Below are positions 39,106 through 49,002 of a stretch of DNA of 64,000 nt, in pieces (position 1 is the first letter of the stretch; each line of letters opens with the position of its first letter). The notes under the pieces are model-generated. The model did not search any database and was not told the origin of the DNA. It saw nothing but the letters and a program-made list of their open reading frames with translations. Origin of the DNA: Leishmania donovani (Eukaryota; Euglenozoa; Kinetoplastea; Trypanosomatida; Trypanosomatidae); contig NC_018262.1 in assembly GCF_000227135.1 (NCBI RefSeq), positions 26,687 to 90,686 on the forward strand. The letters run 5' to 3'. Position numbers and translations under genes: made by a program.

Positions 39106-39130
39106 CATCTGCAAGGGGCACAGGCGCAAG
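38274..39130. other. intergenic with (CA)n tract
   Basis: No gene. A (CA)n tract of about 30 bases lies at 39073-39103, just upstream of the next start. Confidence 0.65.
39073..39103 (+). repeat. (CA)n dinucleotide repeat
   Basis: An uninterrupted run of CA on the plus strand lies just upstream of the small membrane protein gene. Likely length-polymorphic and possibly part of the 5' UTR. Confidence 0.95.
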
Positions 39131-39364
39131 ATGCTCCTCACCTATCAGTTTGCCCCCATCTGGGCTATGCTGGTTTCCATCGTGACCTTCCTTGTCTTGC
39201 GTCACAACGACCCTGTAGACCTGAACGAGTACAAGGAAAAGGCGCACGGCATTCCACCGGTGGCTTGCTGCTCGGCAATTGCGATCCCCCTCGTTGTTCT
39301 CTTCGTCTACAACGCGGCACTAAGGATGGGACCGCAGCCGTCGTGCAGCGGCACGAAAAAGTAA
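39131..39364 (+). CDS. small two-helix membrane protein, 77 residues
   Basis: The product starts MLLTYQFAPIWAMLVSIVTFLVL, a hydrophobic helix at the very N-terminus. A polar loop follows (RHNDPVDLNEYKEKAHGIPP), then a second helix (VACCSAIAIPLVVLFVYNAAL) and a short tail ending SGTKK. It could be an ER/Golgi or mitochondrial membrane subunit; the family is not recognised. The coding case rests on the ATG-to-stop frame of good codon bias, its position in a gap of suitable size, and the clean two-helix hairpin. The C-terminal Lys-Lys in GTKK loosely resembles an ER-retrieval dilysine motif (which should be at -3/-4), but here it is at the last two positions. Confidence 0.72.
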   Translation: MLLTYQFAPIWAMLVSIVTFLVLRHNDPVDLNEYKEKAHGIPPVACCSAIAIPLVVLFVYNAALRMGPQPSCSGTKK

Positions 39365-41090
39365 GTCCGCACGCTCTCCGCCCTATTCGCTCTTGCCCAT
39401 TCTACCACGCGCGCTGTGGGCGGCCCAATGCAGCTACACGTGAGAAGGCGTGCGACTGTGAGTGTCATAGTTCGCTGGTGCTCTGAAAAATACGTTTTCA
39501 ACACGTCGTTCCACCACGAACAAGCCAGCAAAAGTATACGCAAGCAGCCGCAGCTCACCTACGCCTGCTGCTTGACCTCTGCGCCACGGAGCCGGGCCAA
39601 CTAACACCGCTTGGCGTCGTTTAGCTCCCTGCAACTCCACTGCACACAGCGCAGGCCAGATCCAGAATTACGCCCAACACCACTGCAACCCAGCAAAACA
39701 AAACGACAAAAAAGAGGTGGATGCGTCACTATTTGAATTGTGGGCAAGATGCATAGCGGGTTGGTACAAACGTGAGCGTGACCGCAAGCCGATTCGGCAC
39801 AGCGGCTGCCCAGTCCAGCCCGCCGACACCAAGAGACCGTCGCCGTACCCGTGGCCAGGCTGCCGGATGTTGGCCTCCCCACAAAGACTGTATACCGGGG
39901 CCTGATACGACGCACTGAGGTAGCCCGCATCATCATGGTTTTTCTTTTCTTCTCTCCCAGAAGAACAAATGAAGATTCATCGAGCAGCACTTGCGGCAAT
40001 ATCGACTGCCTGTGTGAGTGTGAAGGCGACAACAGCGCTGCCGTGGTGTGAGGACAAAGATAGCGGAAGCTATGGGGTGCATGAGTACAGCAGCAGCGCT
40101 CCTTTCTTCTCCATGCACGCTGCATCTCTCTCCGGTGTTTATCCCTACACGGCCGTCAACTGCCCTCCTTCCCTCTCTGCAAACTGTGATGCGTCAAAAG
40201 GGAGAAGAAACGACAAGATAAAGAAGAAAAGACAAGGCAAAGAAGAGGGAAGGCTGCACTGTAGCGGCGCTCATGGCTGCTTCGCTCTTGACTGGAGCGG
40301 TGTGCATGCGAGTGCCGGCGTGACGCTATTCACTGTGTAGCGGTACCAACTCTTTTCTGTTTCTGTCTCTGTGTGCTGCTGCTCCCCATCGCTTTAGAAC
40401 TTCTGTGCCTCACGCCACATGTACGATATTGGGCAAAGACGAGCGGAGAAAGCTGCCGTGTGTATGTGTGTGTGTGTGTGTGTGTGTGTCTGTATGTGCA
40501 CGCGTGCAGGTCTCTGTGTGAGTGCATACAAGTGATTTGATGAGGCGTACATGCCCTGCTAGGTTTGACCTGAAGACGCAGCCCTTCGCTCTCTCTTGAT
40601 TTTTCAGCACACCAGCATATGAGCAGGCACGGTGCCATGCGCACATGTGGTGGTCATGATCCGGCAAAATCAAACCGCAGAAACAAAGGAGGCCAGAGAG
40701 GCGTTCTCAAGGGCATCACCGCTGCGCTTTGCCATTAACGACGCAGTGGGAGGAGAAGACTGCCATGCGCTTGGCTGCTGAACGGTGTTGCACTCGCCGT
40801 AGGAACTTTAAGCAGCGCTTTTTCTCGCCTCCATCGCGGGCGCCTCTCCCCGCACACACGCGACGTGCTGTCTTTTGTCTGCCCTGGCTGATTTCCGACG
40901 CACCTTTTGACCTTCCCTTCCCGCCCTTCGTCTGTCTGTCCCCGCGGACGTATCTTCCGAGACACACAAACAAGCAGAGTGACAACATACGCACACACAC
41001 ACACGTGCTCCATGGAGCGCAGAAGAGCTTGCATTACCTCGCACAACTCGTAGGGCGGCATTGCTGCAACTGGCACACACCACGGTCGGT
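39365..41090. other. intergenic with (TG)n tract
   Basis: No supported gene. A (TG)n tract lies at about 40466-40489. Open frames on both strands appear random. Together with the pseudogene downstream, this makes a 3-kb stretch without an intact gene except the terminal pseudogene fragment. Confidence 0.55.
40466..40489 (+). repeat. (TG)n dinucleotide repeat
   Basis: A run of TG dinucleotides on the plus strand, in intergenic sequence. Confidence 0.9.
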
Positions 41091-42447
41091 ATGCTCGACT
41101 GCGTCGTTTTGCGCACGGCACACAGCACGCTTCATGTGCTTCTTCACATGATCTCGCAATGGGCGCACGCGCTGCTGAAGCTGTCCGTGAAGCTGTGGGT
41201 GCTGGCCACGGGTTGCTGCCCAGGGACGTTACGCGCTGCAGAATGAGCGTCACATCGAGGTAGTCACCTCCACGAAGGACCCGTCTATGGGTGCGAAGCC
41301 GCTGGCGACGTTTGGACTGAGCTAGGACATATTGTACCACGGTGCCTTGGACAGTGTGCGCGTCTACATCATTCTTAGCGTCCTTGGCGTCAGCTGCCGC
41401 GTCACCTACAACCGGGAGCCACCGGAAGGGTTTGACGACAATCCAATGTGCCGGGAATGTCTGAAGGTGCCAAAGGCAGAGGAGGACAAAAAGGAATCGT
41501 GCTCGTAGTCGCTGGTTCGGTGGAACTAGAGGTGGGGGGGGGTGCGAACACCCCCACCCCCAATAAACAGCGACGGGTTCGCAGCTGCGAGGCAAAGAGC
41601 TTCCGCGTGTGTCCTCTCACTTCACGCGGCATGGACTCTGATCGTCCTACACAGTTGCATCTCACCGGTGTCACCTTTACCCAGTGCACGCGTACCTTGA
41701 TGGTGTGTGGTGCTCGGTGCACGAGCAGCTGCGCGCGCGTTTTGGGGGTGAGCTGGCGACCTCCTTCCTCGGCTACAGCACTGTTGGAATGACAAACCTG
41801 AAGGCGGCTGCGGATTAGTTTGACGCGTTCAAGACGAATCCGTCCCGCTACCCCGGCGGCTCCCCCAGTGACAGCGCTGGTGAGCATGAATGCCTCGTTC
41901 AGCATATTCGTGCACGGCCACGCGATATAGCGCTGCGAGTTTCTTTTTCTTGTTTGACTAGCGCCCGATGAGTGACGCGATGAGGAAGTATGCGAAGCAT
42001 GAACACCGCTTGGCTCAAGGGCTGCTAGGTCTTCCCCCAATGAAGGACAAAACCGAGTTGAGCGCGCTGCTGCAGGGGTTCGCCAACACCAGCGACTACA
42101 ACGAGCGCTTGGTGGTGCCGCACTTCGCATACACGGAGGGCGGCGCGAGCTACTACAAGGGTGCGGCAGCTTTCAAACGGCTAATTCGAATGAACGTGCC
42201 CCTCCCCGTCATCTGCCTGGCAGCGCGTAGCGACCCAATCACCGGCGAATCCCGCACCAAGGCGCAGCGGCAGGCCCTCATCGATGAACACCCCAACGTC
42301 GTGCATGTTGAGACGCCAGCGAGCGGCCACTTATCCTGCTTGCCGGGCCCTCTCAACGAGGTCAGAGGACGCGGGGAGTTCTTCATTTACTTCACGCTGA
42401 AAGTCTTCCAGCACGCCGTGCGGGTATTGAAGGAGACAAATGCGTAG
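41091..42447 (+). pseudogene. decayed alpha/beta hydrolase (YheT/ABHD1-3-like)
   Basis: Pieces of one protein are spread over three frames. In order: MLDCVVLRTAHSTLHVLLHM; then HIEVVTSTKDPSMGAKPLATFGLS followed by TAG (41323-41325) and DILYHGALDSVRVYIIL; then KGIVLVVAG and a stretch with SRGMDSDRPTQLHLT. Next comes, in another frame, HAYLDGVWC...FLGYSTVGMTNLKAAAD and TAG (41816-41818). Then VSMNASFSIF with TAG (41928-41930) and TGA (41955-41957). Last is an open frame 41968-42447 with SDPIT and ASGHLSC. The nucleophile (GYSTVG), Asp and His of the triad are thus all still visible, so decay is probably recent. YheT-type hydrolases act on esters or lipids; total length (~450 codons) fits. The last fragment (159 codons) could still be translated but would lack the nucleophile. 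Confidence 0.82.
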
Positions 42448-43485
42448 TTGAGCGCGCGTGCTGTCGGTTCAATGGTGAATACGGCAGTGGATGTCGTGCT
42501 CTGCGCTACCCACGCTATCCCCGGAAGCACAAAGGCAGGAGAGCGGCACAAAAGCCGCCGAAACTGCTCACCTTCCCTCCCCCTCCACTATCACCGCTAG
42601 AGCGTGCTTTATCGAGATAGCAGGTGGTCTGAGGGGTCCACAGGCCCACTGCAAAACCAACGCCGCCTGCTTCATTCACCTTGATGCACGGGCTAGGGTT
42701 GGATATGCGAGGGAGAAGGCGACAGCCATCTTGACGTGCCTCGCGCGGCGCCTGTTACGCTCAAGCTCCGCACACCTACTTCGGATGTGCCATACAGGGT
42801 CTCGTTCTGCTCACCGGAGCTGTGGGAAAGAGGCCCTGTGGAGAAGCGTGCACACGCACACACTCGCCAAAGTGCCGCACGTGTGCGCCATCGCACCTCT
42901 ACGCGGTCAAAATACTACAAAGAAAACAGTCATCGACATGCACAGCGAACATACGCGCAGTGCGCGGTGCCCGCCTGACGGCTTTGGTCTGCGGCTGTCA
43001 TTCGCTTCTTCCTCTCATCTGCGAGTGTATTGGAGAGGCAGAAATGAGAAGAGGCGGAGAATTTGGGTTTAGGAAGACTATCGTCATGCTCACCGTCCTC
43101 TTCTGTTCGCCAGTGCAGAGAGCGCTTTTTGCTTCGCGTTCTTCTGACTCTGTCTGATCCCCGTACTTCGGTTTGTCTTTTCCGGCCACAGCACACTACA
43201 ACCAAGCACGTTTTTGATTTCCGCGCTGGCCGTCATTGATCTCTGAATCACCCTCAAGTCTCCTAATCTTAAAGACGCTGCGGCTCATCAACTGGGTAGC
43301 CGTCATCTTCCTTCGCGCTTGCGCGCACTTCTGCCGCCTCGCAAGAGGTGAGCTACCTACCACTTTTGCTGCTGTGGCTGCGCTTCCAAGGTTGCTAGCG
43401 AGGCTGAAGCGCGCTGTCATCCACCGTTCCTTGTGCACCGCAACTTGCCTAATGTGCACAAAGGACAACGCAGCGCCACAGCCAC
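42448..43485. other. intergenic
   Basis: About 1 kb with no supported gene; open frames here are short or on the wrong strand. Confidence 0.5.
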
Positions 43486-46400
43486 ATGCGCCGCCTGCAG
43501 CAGCAACTCGGGCGCCGTGTTTGGACTGCGGGCTTGATTCCAAACACCCGTCGACTTGTGACCTCCCCAGCCCTAGGGATAGACGTGTCAACTACATCAC
43601 CACCGCTGCCAGGTCGTTCTTCTGCGCCTACAGCCTCCGTGGCACCTCTTCCTACTGAGGTGTTGAGGGCTGCACCCGCTGCACCCACTGCACCGAAAGC
43701 TGCACCCGCTGCACCTANNNNNNNNNNNNNNNNNNNNNNNNNNNNNNNNNNNNNNNNNNNNNNNNNNNNNNNNNNNNNNNNNNNNNNNNNNNNNNNNNNN
43801 NNNNNNNNNNNNNNNNCTACTGCACCGAAAGCTGCACCCACTGCACCCGCTGCACCGAAAGCTGCACCCGCTGCACCCGCTGCACCGAAAGCTGCACCCG
43901 CTGCACCGAAAGCTGTACCCGCTGCACCGAAAGCTGCACCCGCTGCACCCGCTGCACCGAAAGCTGCACCCACTNNNNNNNNNNNNNNNNNNNNNNNNNN
44001 CGCTGCACCGAAAGCTGCACCCGCTGCACCGAAAGCTGCACCTACTGCACCCGCTTCTTCCGATGCTTCCTGGAAGGTGCAGTCACGAAAGGGAAGCGTT
44101 GCGGGTGGAAGTTATGCTGCTGAACAGAGGATGTCTTCGAGTGGCGTTTCGCGCCCTCGAACCGCAGTACTTCATGAGGCTGGTGCGACACACACGGTGG
44201 CATGCGCACCGTCCCGGAAGCAGCTCCCTCGCCGAGCTGATGCCAAAGGCCCTGCTGTGTCTTCCCCTCCTCCCTCACCGCCACCGGCGCCGTCTCCATC
44301 AGCCGCACCTCCAGCACCATCAATTCCACCGTCTGCGCCGCCGGTACACGCTACCATCGCGCCTCCCTCCATAAGTGCGGTGGGCGACGTGGACAGCGAG
44401 GCGGGGGAGGGGAGGCTTTTCGAGGCTCTTCGACCCTCGCTCTCGACACGCGTCGAGGCGGCCGTACGACAGAGTAGAGCAGAGCGCCCTCTGAAGGCGT
44501 CCTCTAAAGCCCAGCAGCCGCAGGCGGAAAAACGGGAGCCGCGTGCTCTTTGTGGGGACACGGAACCGCACACTGATTCGTCCGAGCTTGAAGGCGCGGC
44601 TTCCGGGGATTGGGGGTGGGCTAAGCGAGAAGGGCGGCTACAGCCACTTCCGGCGTCCATCTCCTGCAGCATCGATCGACATGAAATCCCAGCTGAGCTG
44701 GGGGGTGATGAGGGCAGTAGGGTCGCCGAGAGCACCACCTCAGGATCGACTGCTAGTGACTTTTCTCGAGGTGAGGCCTCCACGGCGCCTGAAGACTCCG
44801 CACCGCCGTCCTCTGCACTTGCAGGAGAGCTAGAGGCCGCCACAGTGGAGCGCTTGCCTGGAGAGGTGTGGTGCGGTGCAGAGGCCGAAGGCTGTGAGAA
44901 GGGCGCCACGCCGCCACCGCGCCCTCCAATCGCGGACAACAGCGATGTGTGCCTTGTAGTGTCGACTTCTTTCACACCTCAACTATACGCGATTACGGTG
45001 CAGCTGCGAGAGCCGCCGTCAAGCCCAATGGCCTGCGTGCAAGCTGTTGCAGGTGCATTGGACGCGGTGGAGGTGCACTGCGACGCAGCTGTGGCCGCCC
45101 GAGCCGCAGGCAGGGCCGACGCGAGAGTGAAGGCAGCGCCAGACATCACCGTTACGTGGTGCACCTTGCCGCATTGCCCCTTCTTCGCATCGACGCAGAG
45201 CCCGGCGGAGCTGCCGTTGTCGCAGCGTGTCAGCTATGTGGCGGCCAAGGAGGCGGTGATGAAGCGCTTCCACCACCTTGTGGCACGATTTGGGTCACTT
45301 GTGCGTTTTGCAGCAGCGGCCAGCAGCGGGTCGGTGCTCGACTTTGGCGCGGAGGTTTTTTTTGCGTGCCCGGTGCGGCGGCTGCTCTCTCTGCGAGCCG
45401 CGGCGTGTGACAGCGGCGACAAGACGGCAGCAGCGGCGGAGTCGTCCTCGTCGCCCGTTGCCACCGTCTCTGTGGGGTTCCCGCTGAGCCGCGTGGGCAT
45501 TTTTCCCTCGACCACTACGGTGGCCTCCCTGCAACGTCTCTGCGGGTCAGTTCACACGGTGAAATGGGTGCCTGTGCTGCACACATATGACGTGAGCAGC
45601 CTGGCTGATATTGGTTTGCTGAGTATCCCTGACGCTGTCGGTGACGCTACGGACAAGAGTAAAGCGAAGCAGTGGTGGCTACTGCTTGAGCAGCTCATTC
45701 TCGAGCACGTGTGCCAGTCACCTGCGCAGCGTCGGTGGGCCGTGGAGATGCTAATGTGGAGTCGTGGCTTTCATGACGCTGCGGTGCGTCACAAGGCAGT
45801 CGGCGCCATGTCCGCAGACATCGCAGATGGTTGGTACACATACGCAATGGGGGCTCTTAGCCGGAATCCCTCATCCACAGAAGGGGGCGCTGCACGCGGA
45901 GATGCTGAAAGCACCACCGGGGTTCAGCCACTTCTGACAAAACCCCCCTGCAGAGGCGCCGCTCATGCTGTACAGGTACACTCGAGGTCTCTGCGATGCT
46001 TGCTGCCTCCTCTGCCACACCACCGCTTCCTCACCTTCCCGCACGTGCAGCGTTCGCTGTGGATGAATAAAATGCAAGCACTGACTGCCACAGAAGAGTC
46101 CGCTGGAGCGGCCGTGCTGCTTGACTGCTCTGACAAGGCTGTGATGGACACGTTGGATTTGGTGGAGACGCACCTCGCTGGCACCGCCGCGCAGCGGGCT
46201 CGCTTGCCCTATCTGAACGTCGTATTAATCGGAGACGCTACCACTGCGCAGCCGATTCTTCAACGCCTGCCTTGCGCTGCTGTCATCTCCTCCGCGTCTG
46301 CGTTTTGCGAAATGGGGCATGCCTCCGTGCAGCAGGTGCGCCTGTACGCTTCGCCGAAGTGGCCGACAGATCTTCAGCAAGACACGTTGTTGGCAGCCTT

Positions 46401-47163
46401 GACATACCTCAAGCGCCGCGGAGCACCTCACGTCGTCGCCGCCGGCGCGGCGCCGCAGCGGCTTCTGCTAGCACTGTGTCAGGAGGCGGTGTTGGTAGCG
46501 CGCTCGCTGCCTGATGCCATGGCTGTCGAATCCGCGGCCAAGGACCAGCTGGGTCTGTGCTTGGGACCCTTCCGGCTTATGGACGCCTATGGCACCGTTG
46601 CCGTCGCTTCCATGGCCGCCGCAGAGCGGACGCGCACCGCGGCGGCCAGCGATGTGGCGGCTCGAGCCGCCGTAGCCCCTGTGCACGAGCTGGAAAGCTG
46701 CATGCGGTCCATGGCCCGTGAAGGGCTGCTAGGAGCGAGAGGTGCACGTGGAGGTTTCTACGATTCCGCTGTGGCAACTAACGAAGCAGTCTCCGCCGCT
46801 CCGCTGCTTCGGGAGGCGGTGCTGAACGCGTACGTCCGCCACACGACGCTGGCGCAGGTGGGCGACCGACTTCGCGCGGCTGTGCTGAACGTGGCCTGCG
46901 AGCTGCTAACCCGCGGTGAGGTGCAGCGGGTCGATGATGTCGACCTGCTATCGATGAGTGCCCTTGGATGGCGGGAGGAGACGGGCGGGGTTCTTTATCA
47001 GGTGGACCAGCTGGGGGTAGACGGTTTGCCACGGCTGGTGGAGCACATGACATGCTTAGCCACGACAGGTATTGCACCGCACCTCGCTCCTCACCCGTTG
47101 CTCTTGCGCATGGTGACAGAGAAGGTGCGCTTCGCCAGCCTCAAGGCTAGCGGCCTGTTGTGA
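43486..47163 (+). CDS. mitochondrial trifunctional-enzyme-alpha-like protein with Ala-Pro-Lys repeat; likely catalytically degenerate
   Basis: The 1225-codon frame (counting 125 unknown bases) begins MRRLQQQLGRRVWTAGLIPNTRRLV, a mitochondrial leader. A repeat of AAPK/AAPAAPK units follows at ~61-190, then a disordered acidic/Ser/Pro region to ~485. From there it follows the bacterial FadB / eukaryotic TFE-alpha plan. A crotonase-like half comes first, with VSVGFPLSRVGIFPSTTTVASLQRLCG in place of the family's [25 protein letters not shown]. A hydroxyacyl-CoA dehydrogenase-like half follows: CLGPFRLMDAYG, as in GFPMGPFELLD, and a C-terminal repeat DLLSMSALGWREETGGVLYQVDQLGVDGLPRL. Where the dehydrogenase has catalytic His (HYFSP-type motif), this protein has L953 in VRLYASPKW. 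The crotonase oxyanion Gly-rich motif and the NAD loop also look eroded. Activity is doubtful. The two gaps keep frame as drawn. Confidence 0.8.
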   Translation: MRRLQQQLGRRVWTAGLIPNTRRLVTSPALGIDVSTTSPPLPGRSSAPTASVAPLPTEVLRAAPAAPTAPKAAPAAPXXXXXXXXXXXXXXXXXXXXXXXXXXXXXXXXXXTAPKAAPTAPAAPKAAPAAPAAPKAAPAAPKAVPAAPKAAPAAPAAPKAAPTXXXXXXXXXAAPKAAPAAPKAAPTAPASSDASWKVQSRKGSVAGGSYAAEQRMSSSGVSRPRTAVLHEAGATHTVACAPSRKQLPRRADAKGPAVSSPPPSPPPAPSPSAAPPAPSIPPSAPPVHATIAPPSISAVGDVDSEAGEGRLFEALRPSLSTRVEAAVRQSRAERPLKASSKAQQPQAEKREPRALCGDTEPHTDSSELEGAASGDWGWAKREGRLQPLPASISCSIDRHEIPAELGGDEGSRVAESTTSGSTASDFSRGEASTAPEDSAPPSSALAGELEAATVERLPGEVWCGAEAEGCEKGATPPPRPPIADNSDVCLVVSTSFTPQLYAITVQLREPPSSPMACVQAVAGALDAVEVHCDAAVAARAAGRADARVKAAPDITVTWCTLPHCPFFASTQSPAELPLSQRVSYVAAKEAVMKRFHHLVARFGSLVRFAAAASSGSVLDFGAEVFFACPVRRLLSLRAAACDSGDKTAAAAESSSSPVATVSVGFPLSRVGIFPSTTTVASLQRLCGSVHTVKWVPVLHTYDVSSLADIGLLSIPDAVGDATDKSKAKQWWLLLEQLILEHVCQSPAQRRWAVEMLMWSRGFHDAAVRHKAVGAMSADIADGWYTYAMGALSRNPSSTEGGAARGDAESTTGVQPLLTKPPCRGAAHAVQVHSRSLRCLLPPLPHHRFLTFPHVQRSLWMNKMQALTATEESAGAAVLLDCSDKAVMDTLDLVETHLAGTAAQRARLPYLNVVLIGDATTAQPILQRLPCAAVISSASAFCEMGHASVQQVRLYASPKWPTDLQQDTLLAALTYLKRRGAPHVVAAGAAPQRLLLALCQEAVLVARSLPDAMAVESAAKDQLGLCLGPFRLMDAYGTVAVASMAAAERTRTAAASDVAARAAVAPVHELESCMRSMAREGLLGARGARGGFYDSAVATNEAVSAAPLLREAVLNAYVRHTTLAQVGDRLRAAVLNVACELLTRGEVQRVDDVDLLSMSALGWREETGGVLYQVDQLGVDGLPRLVEHMTCLATTGIAPHLAPHPLLLRMVTEKVRFASLKASGLL
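43718..43816. other. assembly gap, 99 unknown bases
   Basis: A run of N inside the Ala-Pro-Lys repeat; 99 is a multiple of 3, but the size may be an estimate. Confidence 0.99.
43975..44000. other. assembly gap, 26 unknown bases
   Basis: A second run of N in the same repeat. With the flanking partial codon it leaves the reading frame intact as drawn, but the real length is not known. Confidence 0.99.
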
Positions 47164-48003
47164 CGGCTGTAAAGGGGGGGGTGCGTTCGATCACCGTCGT
47201 GTGTTCTTGTACGTGCGTTGCCCCTTCGTGTATTGTCGCGTGTCTGTGCCGAGTGGTGCCGTTGTTGTCGGCGCGAGTGGGAGGCAGGGCGGCGTGAGCG
47301 ATGCCCCTCCTTCTCCCCTTTCGCCCTCTCCCTCGCGTGCGTGCGTGCGTAAGCTGTTACTCGTTTGGTCTCACGCATATTGCCTAACACGATTGCTGCT
47401 AGAGTTTGATAGTAAGGTTGGGGCGAGTCTTCGGGGGCTTGCGATGGTGCTAAGGGCGCGCGTGCACGCGTGCACGCGTGGAGCTCGCGTGGCCGCGTCG
47501 TTGTGTAATGATCAGGAGCGCCTGCGCCTTTGTGATGTTACCGGAGTCCGGCAAAGGACTTAAGCATCGTTCCCCGCGTTGCTCATGTACACCGCACTGT
47601 GTGCGCGTGCATGCGTTGCCAGCTTCTCTTCACTTCTCCTTTCCCTCTCTGAATCTCTTATCCTTATGCGATACTGCTGTGCTGACCTGGGTGGGTGCTT
47701 GCGCTTGCACACGTGTGTATGGCGTGCCATGGCTCTCCACACACGTGGGCTGTGGCAGCGGGCTCGCGTTATTGTTTTTCCCATACGTCTTTGCCGTCTT
47801 TTGTTAGCCGTCCGGCGGATTGTGTGGCTCCCACGTAGCGCCACGTGTGTTGTCAAAGACGCGAACACCTCGTCTCATCTTCACTGTGAAGGGCTGCCTT
47901 TGCGCCTCGCCCCACTCGAGAACGGCTGTGAAGCTCATTCTAACTCTCTTCCACTCTTACCCTCAAGCAGGCCGGCGCTGAGCGAGTTTATTGTTCCTCA
48001 CGA
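47164..48003. other. intergenic
   Basis: No supported gene. Pyrimidine-rich sequence at 47940-47995 before the next start. Confidence 0.6.
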
Positions 48004-49002
48004 ATGCCCGCCACCACGATGGTCGCCGATCCACTCTCGCAGATCGTGTCGCAGGTGATCGACGACGTGAGTTTCTCCCAGACACATACAGTCAGCGATG
48101 ACTTCAGGGTGTACCCAAAGTCGTCTATCGACAGCGTTAACACGCTTCAGCAGGAGCAGCGAAAGCGCGTGGAGCAGACGTATGGCGCACGCGCACCATC
48201 CCCTGATTTTCTGGGATCTCAGCTGCTGGCGGAGTACCGCGGCGAGGCGGCTTCGTTGCAGCTCGCTAAAGAGTCCGGGGACCCCAACTTCCCTACCTCT
48301 ATTTCACGCATGACGGGCGAGCAGAGCAAGCAGTTCAAGAAGGACATGAAACAGCGCATCCACGAGTGGGAGGCAACGGTGCGAGATGCAACAGGGCAGA
48401 CAGAAGTCTACCCGGACCAGAAGGCCTCGTTGCGCTCCATCTATGAACTCTACCGCGCCACCAAGATGAAGGTGCTGGGGGTGGAGCCCTCTCCGGGCAC
48501 GCACGGAGCAACAGCGGAAACGTCCGCTACAGGCAGCCGGGATGTGTCGCAAAGCGTCGCTGCACATGCTGCGGGTGCATCGTCGGCGCCAGCTTCTGCA
48601 GTTGGTGGGGCCAGGTCGGAGAGCACTCGACTGAGCACATCAGGTGCCAAGGACACTACTGCAGGCTTTACCAAAGCGCTGCCGGGCTCAGCCGCCGCTG
48701 CTGGCGGCGAGGCTCGCGCAGCGTCGAGCGGCGCCGCAGCGCCTGGAATGGCTAGCAGCGGCGCTGACTGGATTAAGCGCATTGAGCGGGTGCCGCTGGG
48801 CACGGAGGACGTGTCGAAGATGGCTGAGGACGCGTTGCAGACGGAGAAGCGCCGCTTGAAGCAGGTACTGCACCGCTTCGAAAGCGACTTCGAGAAGTAC
48901 AACGGCGTGCGCCCAGGCCGGCATGACCGCCAAGGCTTCACGGCAGAGTACCACCGCTACGGCGAGCTGAAGAACGAGCTTATGCGCCGTTCCCAGAAGT
49001 AG
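48004..49002 (+). CDS. hypothetical protein with a FAM13-like C-terminal region, 332 residues
   Basis: The N-terminal 160 residues are charged and helical (YPKSSIDSVNTLQQEQRKRVEQTYGARAPSP...). An Ala/Ser/Gly-rich linker covers ~165-250. The last ~60 residues read KRRLKQVLHRFESDFEKYNGVRPGRHDRQGFTAEYHRYGELKNEL. They recall the conserved C-terminal segment of FAM13 proteins (a helical L-K-x-F-D-x-x-F-x-x-x-x-G-R-x-P pattern followed by R-P-L-Y-x-x-Y-x-x-L-K). That link is by pattern only, so naming is not justified. No catalytic motif is seen. The start is an ATG at 48004; a second in-frame ATG lies five codons downstream (48019). Confidence 0.8.
   Translation: MPATTMVADPLSQIVSQVIDDVSFSQTHTVSDDFRVYPKSSIDSVNTLQQEQRKRVEQTYGARAPSPDFLGSQLLAEYRGEAASLQLAKESGDPNFPTSISRMTGEQSKQFKKDMKQRIHEWEATVRDATGQTEVYPDQKASLRSIYELYRATKMKVLGVEPSPGTHGATAETSATGSRDVSQSVAAHAAGASSAPASAVGGARSESTRLSTSGAKDTTAGFTKALPGSAAAAGGEARAASSGAAAPGMASSGADWIKRIERVPLGTEDVSKMAEDALQTEKRRLKQVLHRFESDFEKYNGVRPGRHDRQGFTAEYHRYGELKNELMRRSQK

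Larger units (their letters stand above)
43668..44056 (+). repeat. coding tandem repeat, AAPK / AAPAAPK units
   Basis: Tandem units built from GCTGCACC(C/G) codons (12 and 21 bases) encode Ala-Ala-Pro-Lys and Ala-Ala-Pro-Ala-Ala-Pro-Lys with Thr or Val substitutions. The array spans both assembly gaps, so its true length is unknown and probably variable between strains. Confidence 0.95.
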
